NCBI GenBank assembly: GCA_037975125.1
Contig: JAJQOW010000211.1
Coordinates: 62,001-126,000 of the forward strand
Source: Latrodectus hesperus
Taxonomy: Eukaryota; Arthropoda; Arachnida; Araneae; Theridiidae
DNA length: 64,000 nt
Reading direction: 5' to 3'
Under the pieces are notes generated by a model. It did not search any database. It was not told where the DNA came from and saw nothing but the letters and a program-made list of their open reading frames with translations. The translations under genes and the position numbers were made by a program. How positions within the stretch are numbered: the first letter of the stretch is position 1; each line of letters starts with the position of its first letter. This document shows positions 1 to 9,286 of the stretch, piece after piece.

Positions 1-556
1 CTGGCGCCACAGCATGAGGATTCGTCTCTCCCCAGTGCACACAATTCTTTGTGTTAATGCTGCCATTTAAGGTGAAATGCGCCTCGTCCGTCCACAGTAT
101 GCGAAGTGGCCAGTCGTTATCCGCATCATATCGTAACAAAAATGCATTTGCGAAGTCCAGACGTTGTTGTGGGTCACCCGGCTCCAACATCTGGACGCGC
201 TGGAACCGATAGGGAAACATGTGAAGTACCGAGCGCAAGAGCTTGCGGACCGTTGAGTTCGGAATATCCAACACGCGCGCTATGCCTCTTGCGGTTTCTG
301 TGTGTCCTGGAGTCACTGTATGGTGCACTTCCATGACAACGTCCTCAGAAACAGTTGGCCGTCCGGAGCGCTGTTTGTCACAGGTGCAGCCTGTATATTC
401 GAAATTCCGCACTAAATCACGCAGAGCTTGCAGAGTACATGGGCCGCGTCGTTGTCGATGATTGCGGCGATACACACGCAAGGCTTCCGCAGCGTTCATC
501 CCATTTTGGTAATAGAGTTTGATCAATTCACCGCGAATTTTCCTAGGAAGACTCAT
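1..556 (-). CDS. Transposase N-terminal part (helix-turn-helix plus start of DDE domain), partial
   Basis: The frame is open from an ATG at 556 to the window edge, about 185 residues without a stop. The first 60 residues look like a helix-turn-helix with a repeated pattern of the type RGELIKLYYQNGMNAAEAL, as in mariner-like transposases and the DUF4817-type proteins common in arthropod genomes. A linker with RSGRPTV follows, then a second helix-turn-helix (DIPNSTVRKLL). The catalytic domain begins at WTDEAHF, whose D is the expected first acidic residue. The open frame continues a few codons upstream of the ATG to a stop near 620, so a longer start is not excluded. Recognition is from motifs only. 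Confidence 0.72.
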   Translation of the reverse strand, partial: MSLPRKIRGELIKLYYQNGMNAAEALRVYRRNHRQRRGPCTLQALRDLVRNFEYTGCTCDKQRSGRPTVSEDVVMEVHHTVTPGHTETARGIARVLDIPNSTVRKLLRSVLHMFPYRFQRVQMLEPGDPQQRLDFANAFLLRYDADNDWPLRILWTDEAHFTLNGSINTKNCVHWGETNPHAVAP

Positions 557-1026
557 ATAGTCGGCATGTGCGAGTTCCCGAATGACGACTTCGCATACCC
601 GCTTGGTATTTTATAGGTTTTCTACGCTGAATATCTGGCGACCGGCGTTCTGTGATTGGTTTCTTGACTCTGTCACATGCAAATTTATTGCGTGCGCCCA
701 GATCGTGTTTTATTGGCTGGTTTTCAGAACTCTTTTTTGTGTTTGCAGAACACGTCCGTTTTTAGACATATCGGTACCGTTTCAACGCTATTTAGGGTTT
801 TCGCATGTGCTGAACATTTTGCGATGGTAAAAAGTAGACGTTGCCATTCGAAAATTTCGAGTTTCTGTCACTATAACTGCAACCGCGAGGGCCACTGTGT
901 TGCCATTCACAGAATCTCGAGCGCATATCTCAAAAGAACTATATTTGAAATATCATCTTGATCGGTTAAATAGAATGAACGCTAGAAGTGCAGATGTTGG
1001 CAAAGTTTTTTTATAATCACCCTGTA
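1..1026 (-). mobile_element. Tc1/mariner-superfamily DNA transposon, right end, cut by the window edge
   Basis: The segment holds a transposase reading frame on the minus strand followed by about 470 bp of non-coding DNA up to a terminal sequence. Read from the minus strand the element starts TACAGGGTGATTATAAAAAA, a type of end common on arthropod DNA transposons that insert at TA. The outer boundary is supported by related DNA elsewhere in the window: the homologous flank around 30940-30970 runs straight through where the element sits here. The other end lies outside the window, so length and inverted repeat cannot be tested. Superfamily is inferred from the transposase. Confidence 0.7.
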
Positions 1027-1312
1027 TATTCCCGCATCTCTCGTTAGAGAATTTTAGCTATCCAGTGGTCAACCATTGCGAGTAAAATGTTTATGAATCA
1101 ACAAAAGATCAGGAGCACTAGGCTGTGAAACTGATGATTGAAAAAATATAAAGATCAGTATTGATTATTCTAATATTAAAATATATTCATAGATAGTGAA
1201 AGGATTTTAAAAAATTCCGTCCTCATCACTTGTTTTATTTTTTTTCTGTAATTTGCAATTCTTTCTTTGTTTCTCTTTCGAAGTGAGATGCTAGTGTGAA
1301 AGTTGTTGCGGA

Positions 1313-1328
1313 GAATGACCTACTTCTA
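1313..1328 (+). promoter_or_regulatory. Conserved block upstream of tRNA-Gly (GAATGACCTACTTCTA)
   Basis: The same 16-nt block ends 35-36 nt before the tRNA 5' end at seven of the ten genes: here, 3130-3145, and on the minus strand 12623-12638, 14674-14689, 28933-28948, 30671-30686 and 31829-31844. It keeps its spacing although bases around it differ between copies. Its position resembles that of the proximal sequence element of Pol III snRNA genes. Because the flanks are duplicates, conservation alone does not prove function. Confidence 0.45.
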
Positions 1329-1363
1329 TTCGTTTCTTGTGTAGAAAAAGAGATTTTGCTGAA

Positions 1364-1435
1364 GCGTCGGTGGTATAACGGTTAGTATAGCTGCCTTCCA
1401 AGCAGTTGACCCGAGTTCGACTCCCGGCCGACGCA
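1364..1435 (+). tRNA. tRNA-Gly (UCC), variant copy
   Basis: Acceptor GCGTCGG pairs with CCGACGC, and the anticodon loop CTTCCAA gives TCC, reading the glycine codon GGA. It differs from the nine identical copies at two positions: C to T at 1386 in the D-loop and G to A at 1414. The second makes an A-C mismatch in the T-stem and changes the first base pair region of the B box, so this gene may be weakened. A run of six T at 1443 can serve as Pol III terminator. The conserved upstream block lies at 1313-1328. It is the mirror partner of the gene at 14567. Confidence 0.9.
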
Positions 1436-2782
1436 GATTGCTATTTTTTCATATGTAATTTTATTTATATAAAGCAATTGTTTTTTAATTTGCAAGCAAT
1501 TCGTATTAAATGAAATATAATATCATATTTTTATCATAGTATAAAACTATAATACAATATCATAGTATAAAACAAAAATTAATACATCATAGTATAAAAA
1601 ATATATTTTGTAGTGTTTAAGTGTATTTAGTTCCCTGTCACATGATCTTTTTTCAGTGTGATTTTGATTTTGGTAAAACCTTTGACGGTGCTTTCTATTT
1701 TCCTGGAATTTCAGTGTTCTAACTGATTCAGAAAGAAAGATTATATGTTCTGATTTTAAATAGCATGAAAAAGTGAAGATTTTTCTATTAATATTACATG
1801 ACAATTTTTAATTTTTCAGAAACAATATTTAAGGTAAAGTTTATTTTTCATTAAAAAAAAACAAACAAATGTAAATTTTGCTTTAAAATTTGATAGTTCT
1901 GGTATAACCATTTGTACTAACTTAAACTCATTTCCGGAATATATTTAAATTTAAGTTCTGTCCAAATTACCCCTTAAAATAATCCCCGTTGAGCAACCAA
2001 CAAACCGACTTTAAAACGTTAAATAAGATCTATTAACACTATAGACTTCTATACACACTTTTCATAATTCCTTTTAGTTTTTAATCAACACGAGTGAGAC
2101 TTTGTAAAATGATTAAAAATGTATGGAATCTGCATTGTGCCATACGGGAACATCAAGAGTTGACCACTGAGCAACAAGACACTCACTGCACACCAAACCG
2201 TTGGGAGCCATTTCAAGGCATTTGAAAATTCGCCACGCAGTTGCTTTCCAGACCGGCCTTTCCTCCACGATGAACGGACCCTATTCACGCCTCTGCAGCT
2301 GGAAAACAGGAAAATTCACAACCACCCACTGATTCGAATTTTCTATTAATATTACAATTAATAGACAATTACAGACAGATTCTAAATGTATTTATGTATT
2401 ACATAAATGGTTCCCCAACCGCACTTTAATATCAATGGTCCAAATCAAACCCGGGATTTCCACTCTGTCCCAGCAACCGGGGAGCACCCACTTATTTCTT
2501 AATCCACAAAACTAACAGTGAATCAATAGAACTCGAGCGTATCTCATTTCAGCATGAACCGCGTTTGTTCTAATCAAAAAATCCTTTCATAATTAGTATT
2601 ACCTACTCATATGCCAAAAAGTGGCAACACTGGAAATTCCGAAGCACCCATTTCGAAACAAGAGTTTATTGTTCAACTATGGGTGAGATCAAAGAGAGGT
2701 TTTCAACTCTGACGTGTGTTTTTTCATCTATTACATGTTTTCGATTTTATTTGAATCGTTAATGTTATTTGTCGACAAAATA

Positions 2783-2820
2783 TTAGGACGTTGTTTTCGG
2801 AAGCCTTGTCAACACGATAT
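2783..2820 (+). promoter_or_regulatory. Distal conserved block about 360 nt upstream of tRNA-Gly
   Basis: A block containing GACAAGGCNTCC and AAACAACGTC (minus strand here) recurs about 358-370 nt upstream of the genes at 3182, 12515 (12949), 28825 (29262), 30564 (30993) and, after subtracting the inserted LINE, 14567 (20004). It may be ordinary residue of duplication; its evenness of spacing and better conservation than neighbours make it worth listing. Confidence 0.3.
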
Positions 2821-3181
2821 CCGCAATTTCACAAAGCGTATTTTAAATAACAATGTCAGATTGAATGCATTCCTCGACTGTTAGGAGTTCAGTCGTCGCA
2901 TACATTTTGTTCATCAACCGACGGCTCGACACGCCTTGTAAAGGGCAAAGTAACCTCATGGCAAGGACTGCGCAACCACGGAAGCTCAGGGAAAAATTTT
3001 CAAATACCCATCCTCAAGTTGTAGATTGAACGACATATTCTGTGTAATCAGAAAAATAAGAACACACGCTCGTCCACAAGAACCCCTTTTCCTTTCTGCT
3101 TCAAAATGAGAAAGAAATTTTCTGAGACCGAATGACCTACTTCTACTGTCATTTATTCCGAAAAGAAAACTTTCTAGTGTA

Positions 3182-3253
3182 GCGTCGGTGGTATAACGGT
3201 TAGCATAGCTGCCTTCCAAGCAGTTGACCCGGGTTCGACTCCCGGCCGACGCA
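3182..3253 (+). tRNA. tRNA-Gly (UCC)
   Basis: Reference sequence of the cluster. Acceptor GCGTCGG/CCGACGC, a D-arm with GGTTAGCATA, anticodon stem GCTGC/GCAGT around CTTCCAA (anticodon TCC), T-stem CCGGG/CCCGG fully paired, discriminator A. No intron; CCA is not encoded. It matches the animal tRNA-Gly(UCC) consensus closely. TTTT at 3264 is a candidate terminator. The 5' flank carries the conserved 16-nt block at 3130-3145 and a second conserved block near 2783-2820. Mirror partner of the gene at 12515. Confidence 0.96.
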
Positions 3254-3601
3254 GATCATTTACTTTTCTCACGTGATTTTTTTTCATCATCAACAGTAAA
3301 AATTTCATGGGTTTTTAAATTTTTGAAATATATTTGGCTATGGTTCAAGTTTATCTGCGAATTTAGGCACGTTATTGCCGTGTAGATATTAAGTCTATTA
3401 TGCAATCAATTTTTATAAAAAATAAGTACTTTTTTTATTTTATTCATCATAAAATTCAATGAATGTTTGGAAATTTACCTTAACCTTTTTGTCTATTGGG
3501 ATTCACTTTTGTGTCTGAATTTCTATTACTCTAAATTAATTTTGCTAAAGCACTTTTCACAAATTGTTTTCTTTCTATTTATTAGGCTTCATTTTATTTT
3601 A

Positions 3602-3811
3602 TTTATATTTATTTATTACATTACATATATTCAGACTTGTATGCTTGATTCTTGAGATCCGTTTGTAAGTCTTCGTCGGTAATAGGACAGATAGCACAAT
3701 GACAGATGTACAACCACAGAAGAATAAGGAAGAAAACACCCATGGCCACCGTGGGAATCGAACCCACACTCCTACGCTCTCAAGCCATCAGCGGAGTGAT
3801 ACTTTGACCAC
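3602..3811 (-). mobile_element. SINE-D copy (type II tRNA-like head), 5'-truncated, left arm
   Basis: The tRNA-like head on the minus strand contains GGGTTCGATTCCCAC as B box, and the A/T-rich tail lies at 3602-3620. It is flanked by CATTTTATTTTA (3590-3601) and CGTTTTATTTTA (3812-3823), a target duplication with one mismatch. Compared with 11884 it lacks the first bases of the head. The insertion point is about 12 bp from that of the right-arm copy. Confidence 0.7.
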
Positions 3812-4419
3812 CGTTTTATTTTAATGTTATTTAAACATAAAAAGCTGAAGAGAGAGAGAGAGAGACAGTTAAGAAAAGGCGTCTTACTCGTTAAGAAAAG
3901 GTTTTCGATATCTGAATGGACCCGATGCCAAGAGACGAGGTCGTCACTGAGTCGGCCTTCATACTGAACTGCATCAGCAGAGTGACTCTGAGAATCGTTC
4001 GTTGTTCTGAGGCGAGACCAGTTATTCTGAAAGTGGGCACCCCCGCCCCCTGGAGTGTGCTGCAATGATTCTGGAGGGTAGTCATATATACAGGTCATGT
4101 TGCTTCTTTTTTTATTTTACAAGTAATACGCAAAATGCGTTTATTTAATGTAATCTTAATAGCAGTAAGAAATGTTTCGTGTATGTGGTCTTTAATTGCA
4201 TTTGGAACAGCACAAAACTTTTTGCGATTGGATTTGGAATTTAATCAACAAAATATTTTTTCTTTTTGCTAGCAGTGACCATTTCAGTGATTTTCAGAAC
4301 TTATAATTACTATAGAAAGATCGATATAATCTGAAATTAAATAATATGAAAAGAGGAACATTTTAATTTAACATAATGAATATCAAAATAAATTTTCTTT
4401 TACAAATTTGAAATAACAT

Positions 4420-4683
4420 TTGTTTGTTTTGGCACTATCATTTCGACTCCTTTACAATCACTTGTGTAAAGTGTTTTCGAGAATTATTTTTCTTGGAATA
4501 TTTAAGGGTTTGTCAGCTTCCGGTTTCTTAATAATCAGGGAGGAGGGGAAACCTGTTGAGAGAGGCCCCTTTCTCTCAGAATTGAGAGGAAGTGTTTCGA
4601 TTCAAGGCCTTTATTTGAGGTGGAGAGAAGATTCTCCCATCTTGGTTAATAGTTTTGCTTCACACCGCGGACCACTTCAATAG
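4420..4683 (+). other. Open frame kept in both palindrome arms (84-87 codons)
   Basis: The frame is also open at 11176-11430 on the minus strand, with the same end (NSFASHRGPLQ). I recognise no domain. Differences between copies are few but change the amino acid, which argues against selection on a protein. Listed because it is the best preserved frame shared by the arms; probably not a gene. Confidence 0.2.
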
Positions 4684-5013
4684 AAGGGCCGGCGGCTACT
4701 CAAACACATTTCATTGTAAGAGCTGTCTCTATATCAATATTTCCTGATTTTATTGTTTTCCGAACTCAATAGACGCCTTTCTCTGACCGTAACAGTGATC
4801 ATCTGAATCCTTCACCATTCAAAGTTTGAAGTTTTTGAGTGTTATACAGTAAACTCATAAATTATCATGAAAGCTCCATTTTTCTAAGAAATCCATGATA
4901 GGAATGAATACTTTTCTGATTATGAATGAACTGCAACTAGTTAGAGAAAAATATCCGATGTTTCGAAGTCCAGACTCGGAGAGGAATTAGAAAAACGAAC
5001 TTGTCTATAGACT

Positions 5014-5083
5014 AATATTAACAGCTGAAGCCAAACAAAGAATTATTGCATTAATTCTTTGTTTGGATTCAGCTGTTAATATT
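5014..5083. repeat. 32-bp inverted repeat with 6-nt loop
   Basis: Left half 5014-5045 and right half 5052-5083 are reverse complements except for one base. The mirrored right-arm sequence (10800-10850) has only the left half and then rejoins the arm without the second half. The hairpin was therefore gained in the left arm by inverted copying. Confidence 0.85.
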
Positions 5084-6662
5084 CCTTCAGCTGTAAAACG
5101 ATCCGATGCATCCAAGAGCAGCACAGGACCAAGACAAAACCCTTTGAACACCCCCTTTCTGGAAACCACTAATATGAGTTATGATAAAACCTTTATTTCT
5201 ACTGAGAATAGGAAGACTTAATTTTTATTTTAATATCCACGTGTCACTGTTGGCTCATTTTTGTTCTTTTCAGGGGATTCCTTACGATTTCAGGTATATA
5301 CAGATGCCAATTCAGCAAAATAGTCGAAACTGAAACTGTTCGTCATGATACATCCTCACGATACATAACATAACTGAGAATGGAAAATAGCAAATGATAT
5401 TTTATACGCAATTTTCCATTTAAAAAAATAAGGATACATTATTCATTACCATTATTAAGGATTACGGAATCTGTCACCGTTAAGGAGAAAGTCTACTTTG
5501 ATTCCATCTCAAAGGTTGCAGGAAAGAAAAATATTCATGAGATTTTTTTCCTGTCTGCGTAGGAATGAACATGATTCCCATATGATAAAAGCGAAGGCCA
5601 TTGAGCTGACGAAACCCGAGTTAGTTAAATTTTCTCCAGAGTCAAACTCCTCATAGCACAGTAACAGCACAGTACAGTAACATAAGTTCATAGCACAGTA
5701 ACATAATCATTGCTTTTCAGAGCAAAAGGTCCAGGATTCGATTCCAGCTACTGCTGATTAACATCATGAAATGGATGTTTCATCCAGCCTTCTGCGTGCA
5801 TGTCTGTTAAAGGTTGTGCCTGAGAGTTTTCAAGGATTCCTCCCTCCTGCCAGTGAATACAGGGAAATGTGCTCCAGAAAGGCAATTGAGGCCACGCATA
5901 TCAAATATACCTTACGATGCCCTTTAGCCGTTTTGCAGTCGACTGCGCTGTGTCAGAAGGTCCATTATTATTTTCTGTTAAATCCCAGCTGTCTGTGTGC
6001 GTAGGAACGCATGTTCTTTTGTTTGAAAAATACTGGGTTCGATACTAGATCCTGCCAATAACAATCGTAGTGAGAGAGCCTTTATTTTCAACTGTTTCTT
6101 AAGATCCAATGTCCCTCTGCTGATGTAAGGGTGAAGGAAACACTGTCGAATTATAGGTGGATCTCATCACGCCACCTGTTGTTCAGCTTTCTGCCTAAAT
6201 CTGATGTCATAATGTTGATATCGTGGACACGAGAAACATGACCTTTGTCTGAACAAACCTTCAAAATTGTGAGAAACATTTATTAAAGAGTTGTATAAGA
6301 ATTTAAACTGGTGCAAATGAGCGTGGCTACATGAATCAATGTTAACCAAATTAGCAAAACATTAATTACATTATCTAAAAATTAGTGTAATAAAAATATT
6401 TATTTTAAAGGATCATTTGCTGGAGATGTTATATCCTTCAGAAATATTTAAATGTTCTTACTATTATAAAAATGGGAAGGGACAAAAAATGTCCAAATTC
6501 GAAATATCTCTTCGTAAGAGATTGATTGATGTGTGTCAAATATTACTATATTCTACCAAAGACAAAACTCCTCCTACTGTAACACTATAAATCAATATGC
6601 AACGTATTACTTATAAATTAAAAATATTTAGAAAAAAATGACACTGACAAAAATTTCTGCTC

Positions 6663-6734
6663 TGCGTCGGCCGGGAGTCGAACCCGGGTCAACTGCTTGG
6701 AAGGCAGCTATGCTAACCGTTATACCACCGACGC
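6663..6734 (-). tRNA. tRNA-Gly (UCC) at the inner end of the left palindrome arm
   Basis: Identical to the gene at 3182. Its 3' side is homologous to the 3' side of the gene at 9215, but the 5' side, beginning at 6735, is unlike that of any other copy and lacks the conserved upstream block. Homology between the inverted arms therefore stops exactly at the tRNA 5' end. A T-run on the minus strand at 6648-6652 can terminate transcription. Whether this copy is expressed from its internal A and B boxes alone cannot be judged. Confidence 0.95.
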
Positions 6735-7634
6735 TGTTGGTAGATATGAATAAACACTTGACTGATCTGAATTGAAATCTACAGGGTAAAAATCTGATTG
6801 TCACTTAACTATGTTCATGTATTCAAGTCTTTGAAACAAGCCTTTTAAGCTGTGAGAAAATCAGGTTAAAAATCAAACCTTTCCCTCATTTTAAGTCATT
6901 AAACAAAGTGAACCGAAAAAATTGAATCAATATTCTCAACTTCTGCAAAATTTGATCACGGAATTCAACAATCGTTTTAAAGATTTTCACAAAATGAATG
7001 AAATGGAAATCCCAACACATTCAACATTTCATTCAATTTTGAAGCTTCACAGGCACCTGTTCATTTGCAAATGGACTCTCTCTCTCTCTGACTTGGTTCA
7101 CGGGTGCTCGCTGGGTAACGATAAATGAGTAGCAATTTCTGATCTAGGTTGTGGCATAGTGTTCAGTCACTCTTGTGTGCCCGCCATTGAATAAAAAAAC
7201 ATACTATATAATTAAATAAATAAAATGTTATAATAATTCACTACATTTTTTAAATTTGAATCTGGCCCGCCTACATATTCTAAATTTAATAAATGCCCCT
7301 CTGCAAAAATGAGTTTGACATTTCTGTCCTAATGATACAGTACCTAACAGTTTTTAACAGTAAAACAATAAACGAAAGGAGCTTGACGTGAGTTTCCTAT
7401 ACTCGTCTTGTGGAAGTCTCTGGGTTCAAACCCAGGCATAATACCGTTCGATACGTGTATAAATACCCACTGTCTCCGACTAAATGATTCGGAGGGGTAT
7501 GATTCGATTACATTATCCTTCTTCAATTGAGACGTGTCCTATGTAAAATAAATCTATAAATAACAAAATACGTTCAGTAAGTAACAATAAGATAAGTTGG
7601 CATTCTTCAGAGTAAAAGGTCAGAGGCTCGATCC

Positions 7635-8150
7635 CAGCCACTGTATCAACAGCTGAGCTGTATCAACAGTATCAGTGCTTTCTTCAACAGCCAGTGAAAA
7701 GTTTGTAAGTTCCTTAATTTTCTTCTTCGGTTGAAGAACCAAATTTTGAGATAAATCATTTATTCTTGAAGCAACAGTGTTTCTCGACAGTGAAATAGTT
7801 TGAATTATTGACTTTTCAAATGAAAATGAAACATCAGCAACAAGTCTTTAATGAAATCACCATCAGTGAAATGTTTTGATTTCTTCGCGATATCTTGTGC
7901 AATAATAAAACTTGATTTCAGGGCATCTTTGCTCTCAATATTAGCTTTAGTAAACGTTGATTGTTGACCTTGAAGTTTAGATTTTAAAGATGACAATGTG
8001 TCCATTCTTATTATTTCTGTGTAACATCTGAATTTTGACTTATGATTCGTATCATAGTGTCTCTTCAAGTGAAACTCCTTACAAACAGCAACTGTTTGAT
8101 TGCACATCAAACAGTGGTTTACCTTTCCATTCTATGAAAAATATGCGATT
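7635..8150 (-). pseudogene. hAT-type (GTF2IRD2/ZBED5-like) transposase fragment
   Basis: The frame 7805-8110 encodes a BED-like segment with HLKRHYDTNHKSKF and a following helical part with IIAQDIAKKSKHFTDGDFIK. After a frameshift near 7800 the homology continues to about 7640 with SLSRNTVASRI and FSLAVEESTDT, the start of the catalytic domain. Vertebrate GTF2IRD2 and ZBED5 carry domesticated versions of this hAT family; in arthropods free copies are abundant. The rest of the transposase is missing. It sits in the unique centre of the palindrome and is broken, so no activity is expected. Confidence 0.7.
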
Positions 8151-8175
8151 TCCTGTTTAGATTGAAAAATTCTGC

Positions 8176-8479
8176 TGCCCAACTTGTCTAGTGGTCAACG
8201 TGTCTGATTGCGGATAGTGAGGTCCTGCGTTCGAATCCCGGTTTGGGCATGGATGTACTTTCTATATCTATCCTGTCTTTGTCCTTTCCTTCTATGAATG
8301 TGGAGTGAATGGTTTCCTACCCTATAAACGGGTTCCTATGGCATGTGTGTACTGAGGAAGTCGGATGTATGGTTCAAACAACAAATGTTGGTAGTTACAA
8401 AATATGGTTCAGTTGGAAAATTGGAACAGCACGCCTCATATTGCCAGCCTGGCTGGCACACGACAACAACAACAACATA
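8176..8479 (+). mobile_element. SINE-A copy (tRNA-Arg-like head, AAC tail)
   Basis: The head starts GCCCAACTTGTCTAGTGG and ends with a B box GCGTTCGAATCCC and TTGGGC. The anticodon arm resembles tRNA-Arg. A body of about 200 bp follows, then a short hairpin GCCAGCCTGGCTGGC and an (AAC)n tail. Target duplication GAAAAATTCTGC (8164-8175) and GAAAAACTCTGC (8480-8491), one mismatch. It inserted next to the hAT fragment in the palindrome centre. Confidence 0.82.
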
Positions 8480-8834
8480 GAAAAACTCTGCACTCTCTCA
8501 GCTTTACATTTTTGTGAAATTATACCAAAACCATAACAATTAGAGAACTCGACACAAGAATTAGGGATATCACACGGTAAACAAATGCACATTACCTCCA
8601 CAATCAATACTTCGCAATACAGCTAAAATCCTTTTATGTATCGCTTCGATTACTAGATTCAACTGACTCACGCCGACGCACTCCTTTTATATCGATAAGG
8701 AAGGCTTTAATCTAGACTCGAAGAGCGTGGAAGATTCTGGTTTTGGGGCTATCTCAAATCCAGAGTTTATCTGTGCAATCCTCAAACATTGTCGGACTTA
8801 AAGGTTTCTATACGGCGTGAGAAAAACGATACAG

Positions 8835-8865
<31 letters not shown>

Positions 8866-8869
8866 GAGA

Positions 8870-9015
8870 CTTTTCGATTTTGGTCATTTTTGGTCCCTTC
8901 CCAATTCTATGGTAATAAGAACATTTAAATATTTCTGAAGGATAGAATATCTCCAGCAAATGATTCTTTAAAATAAACATTTTTATTTTACTTATTACTA
9001 GAAAATATAATTAAT
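8870..9015 (+). repeat. Direct repeat of 9420-9580
   Basis: The stretch with AACATTTAAATATTTCTGAA and the following A/T-rich 100 nt recurs about 550 nt downstream in the same orientation, and in inverted form at 6380-6460. It places extra copies of arm sequence inside the palindrome centre. The copy here is preceded by a run of about 13 TA repeats at 8838-8862. Confidence 0.6.
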
Positions 9016-9214
9016 GCTTTGCAAGTTTTACCATTTGTCTTTCTCTTTAAACTGAGAAGTAACTGGGAGATATTTTAAAAAAATATATAAATAAAAACTT
9101 TTCTTTCTTTTCAAACTAGAAAGTAGGTGAAAAAGGCAAATGAGTTACCTACCGAGGCAAATGAGTTGTATATTTTTACTTTAATTTATTCCTTAAAGAG
9201 AGCTTTCTAGTGTA

Positions 9215-9286
9215 GCGTCGGTGGTATAACGGTTAGCATAGCTGCCTTCCAAGCAGTTGACCCGGGTTCGACTCCCGGCCGACGCA
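9215..9286 (+). tRNA. tRNA-Gly (UCC) at the inner end of the right palindrome arm
   Basis: Identical to the reference copy. The first 30 nt upstream match the 5' flank of the gene at 28825 (CTTTCTAGTGTA just before the gene), but the 16-nt upstream block is degraded here. The T-run at 9294-9299 is a terminator candidate. Mirror partner of the gene at 6663 through the shared 3' flank. Confidence 0.95.

Larger units (their letters stand above)
1030..6734 (+). repeat. Large inverted repeat, left arm
   Basis: The arm is the imperfect reverse complement of 9215-19960 after removing the inserted LINE. Matching landmarks are the three tRNA-Gly pairs, the open frames at 4420-4683 and 11176-11430, and those at 6167-6349 and 9581-9763. 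Translated over these frames the arms differ at roughly 5-8 percent of residues, with no frameshift. The left end is set by the transposon at 1-1026, and the inner end by the tRNA 5' end at 6734. The portion 1050-3253 is even closer to the inverted block 28825-30960 than to its own right arm. Confidence 0.85.

Noticed and set aside
3741..4098. Open frame of 108 codons shared with other copies
   Set aside because: It runs from SINE-D sequence into repeated tRNA flank and is interrupted by differences in the copies at 11.8 and 25.8 kb.
8177..8250. A tRNA-Arg gene
   Set aside because: The sequence continues into a shared body and AAC tail found at 47220 and 52814; retroposon head, not a gene.
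8838..8862. TA repeat as a regulatory or origin element
   Set aside because: Plain microsatellite of 13 units, absent from the related stretch at 9420.
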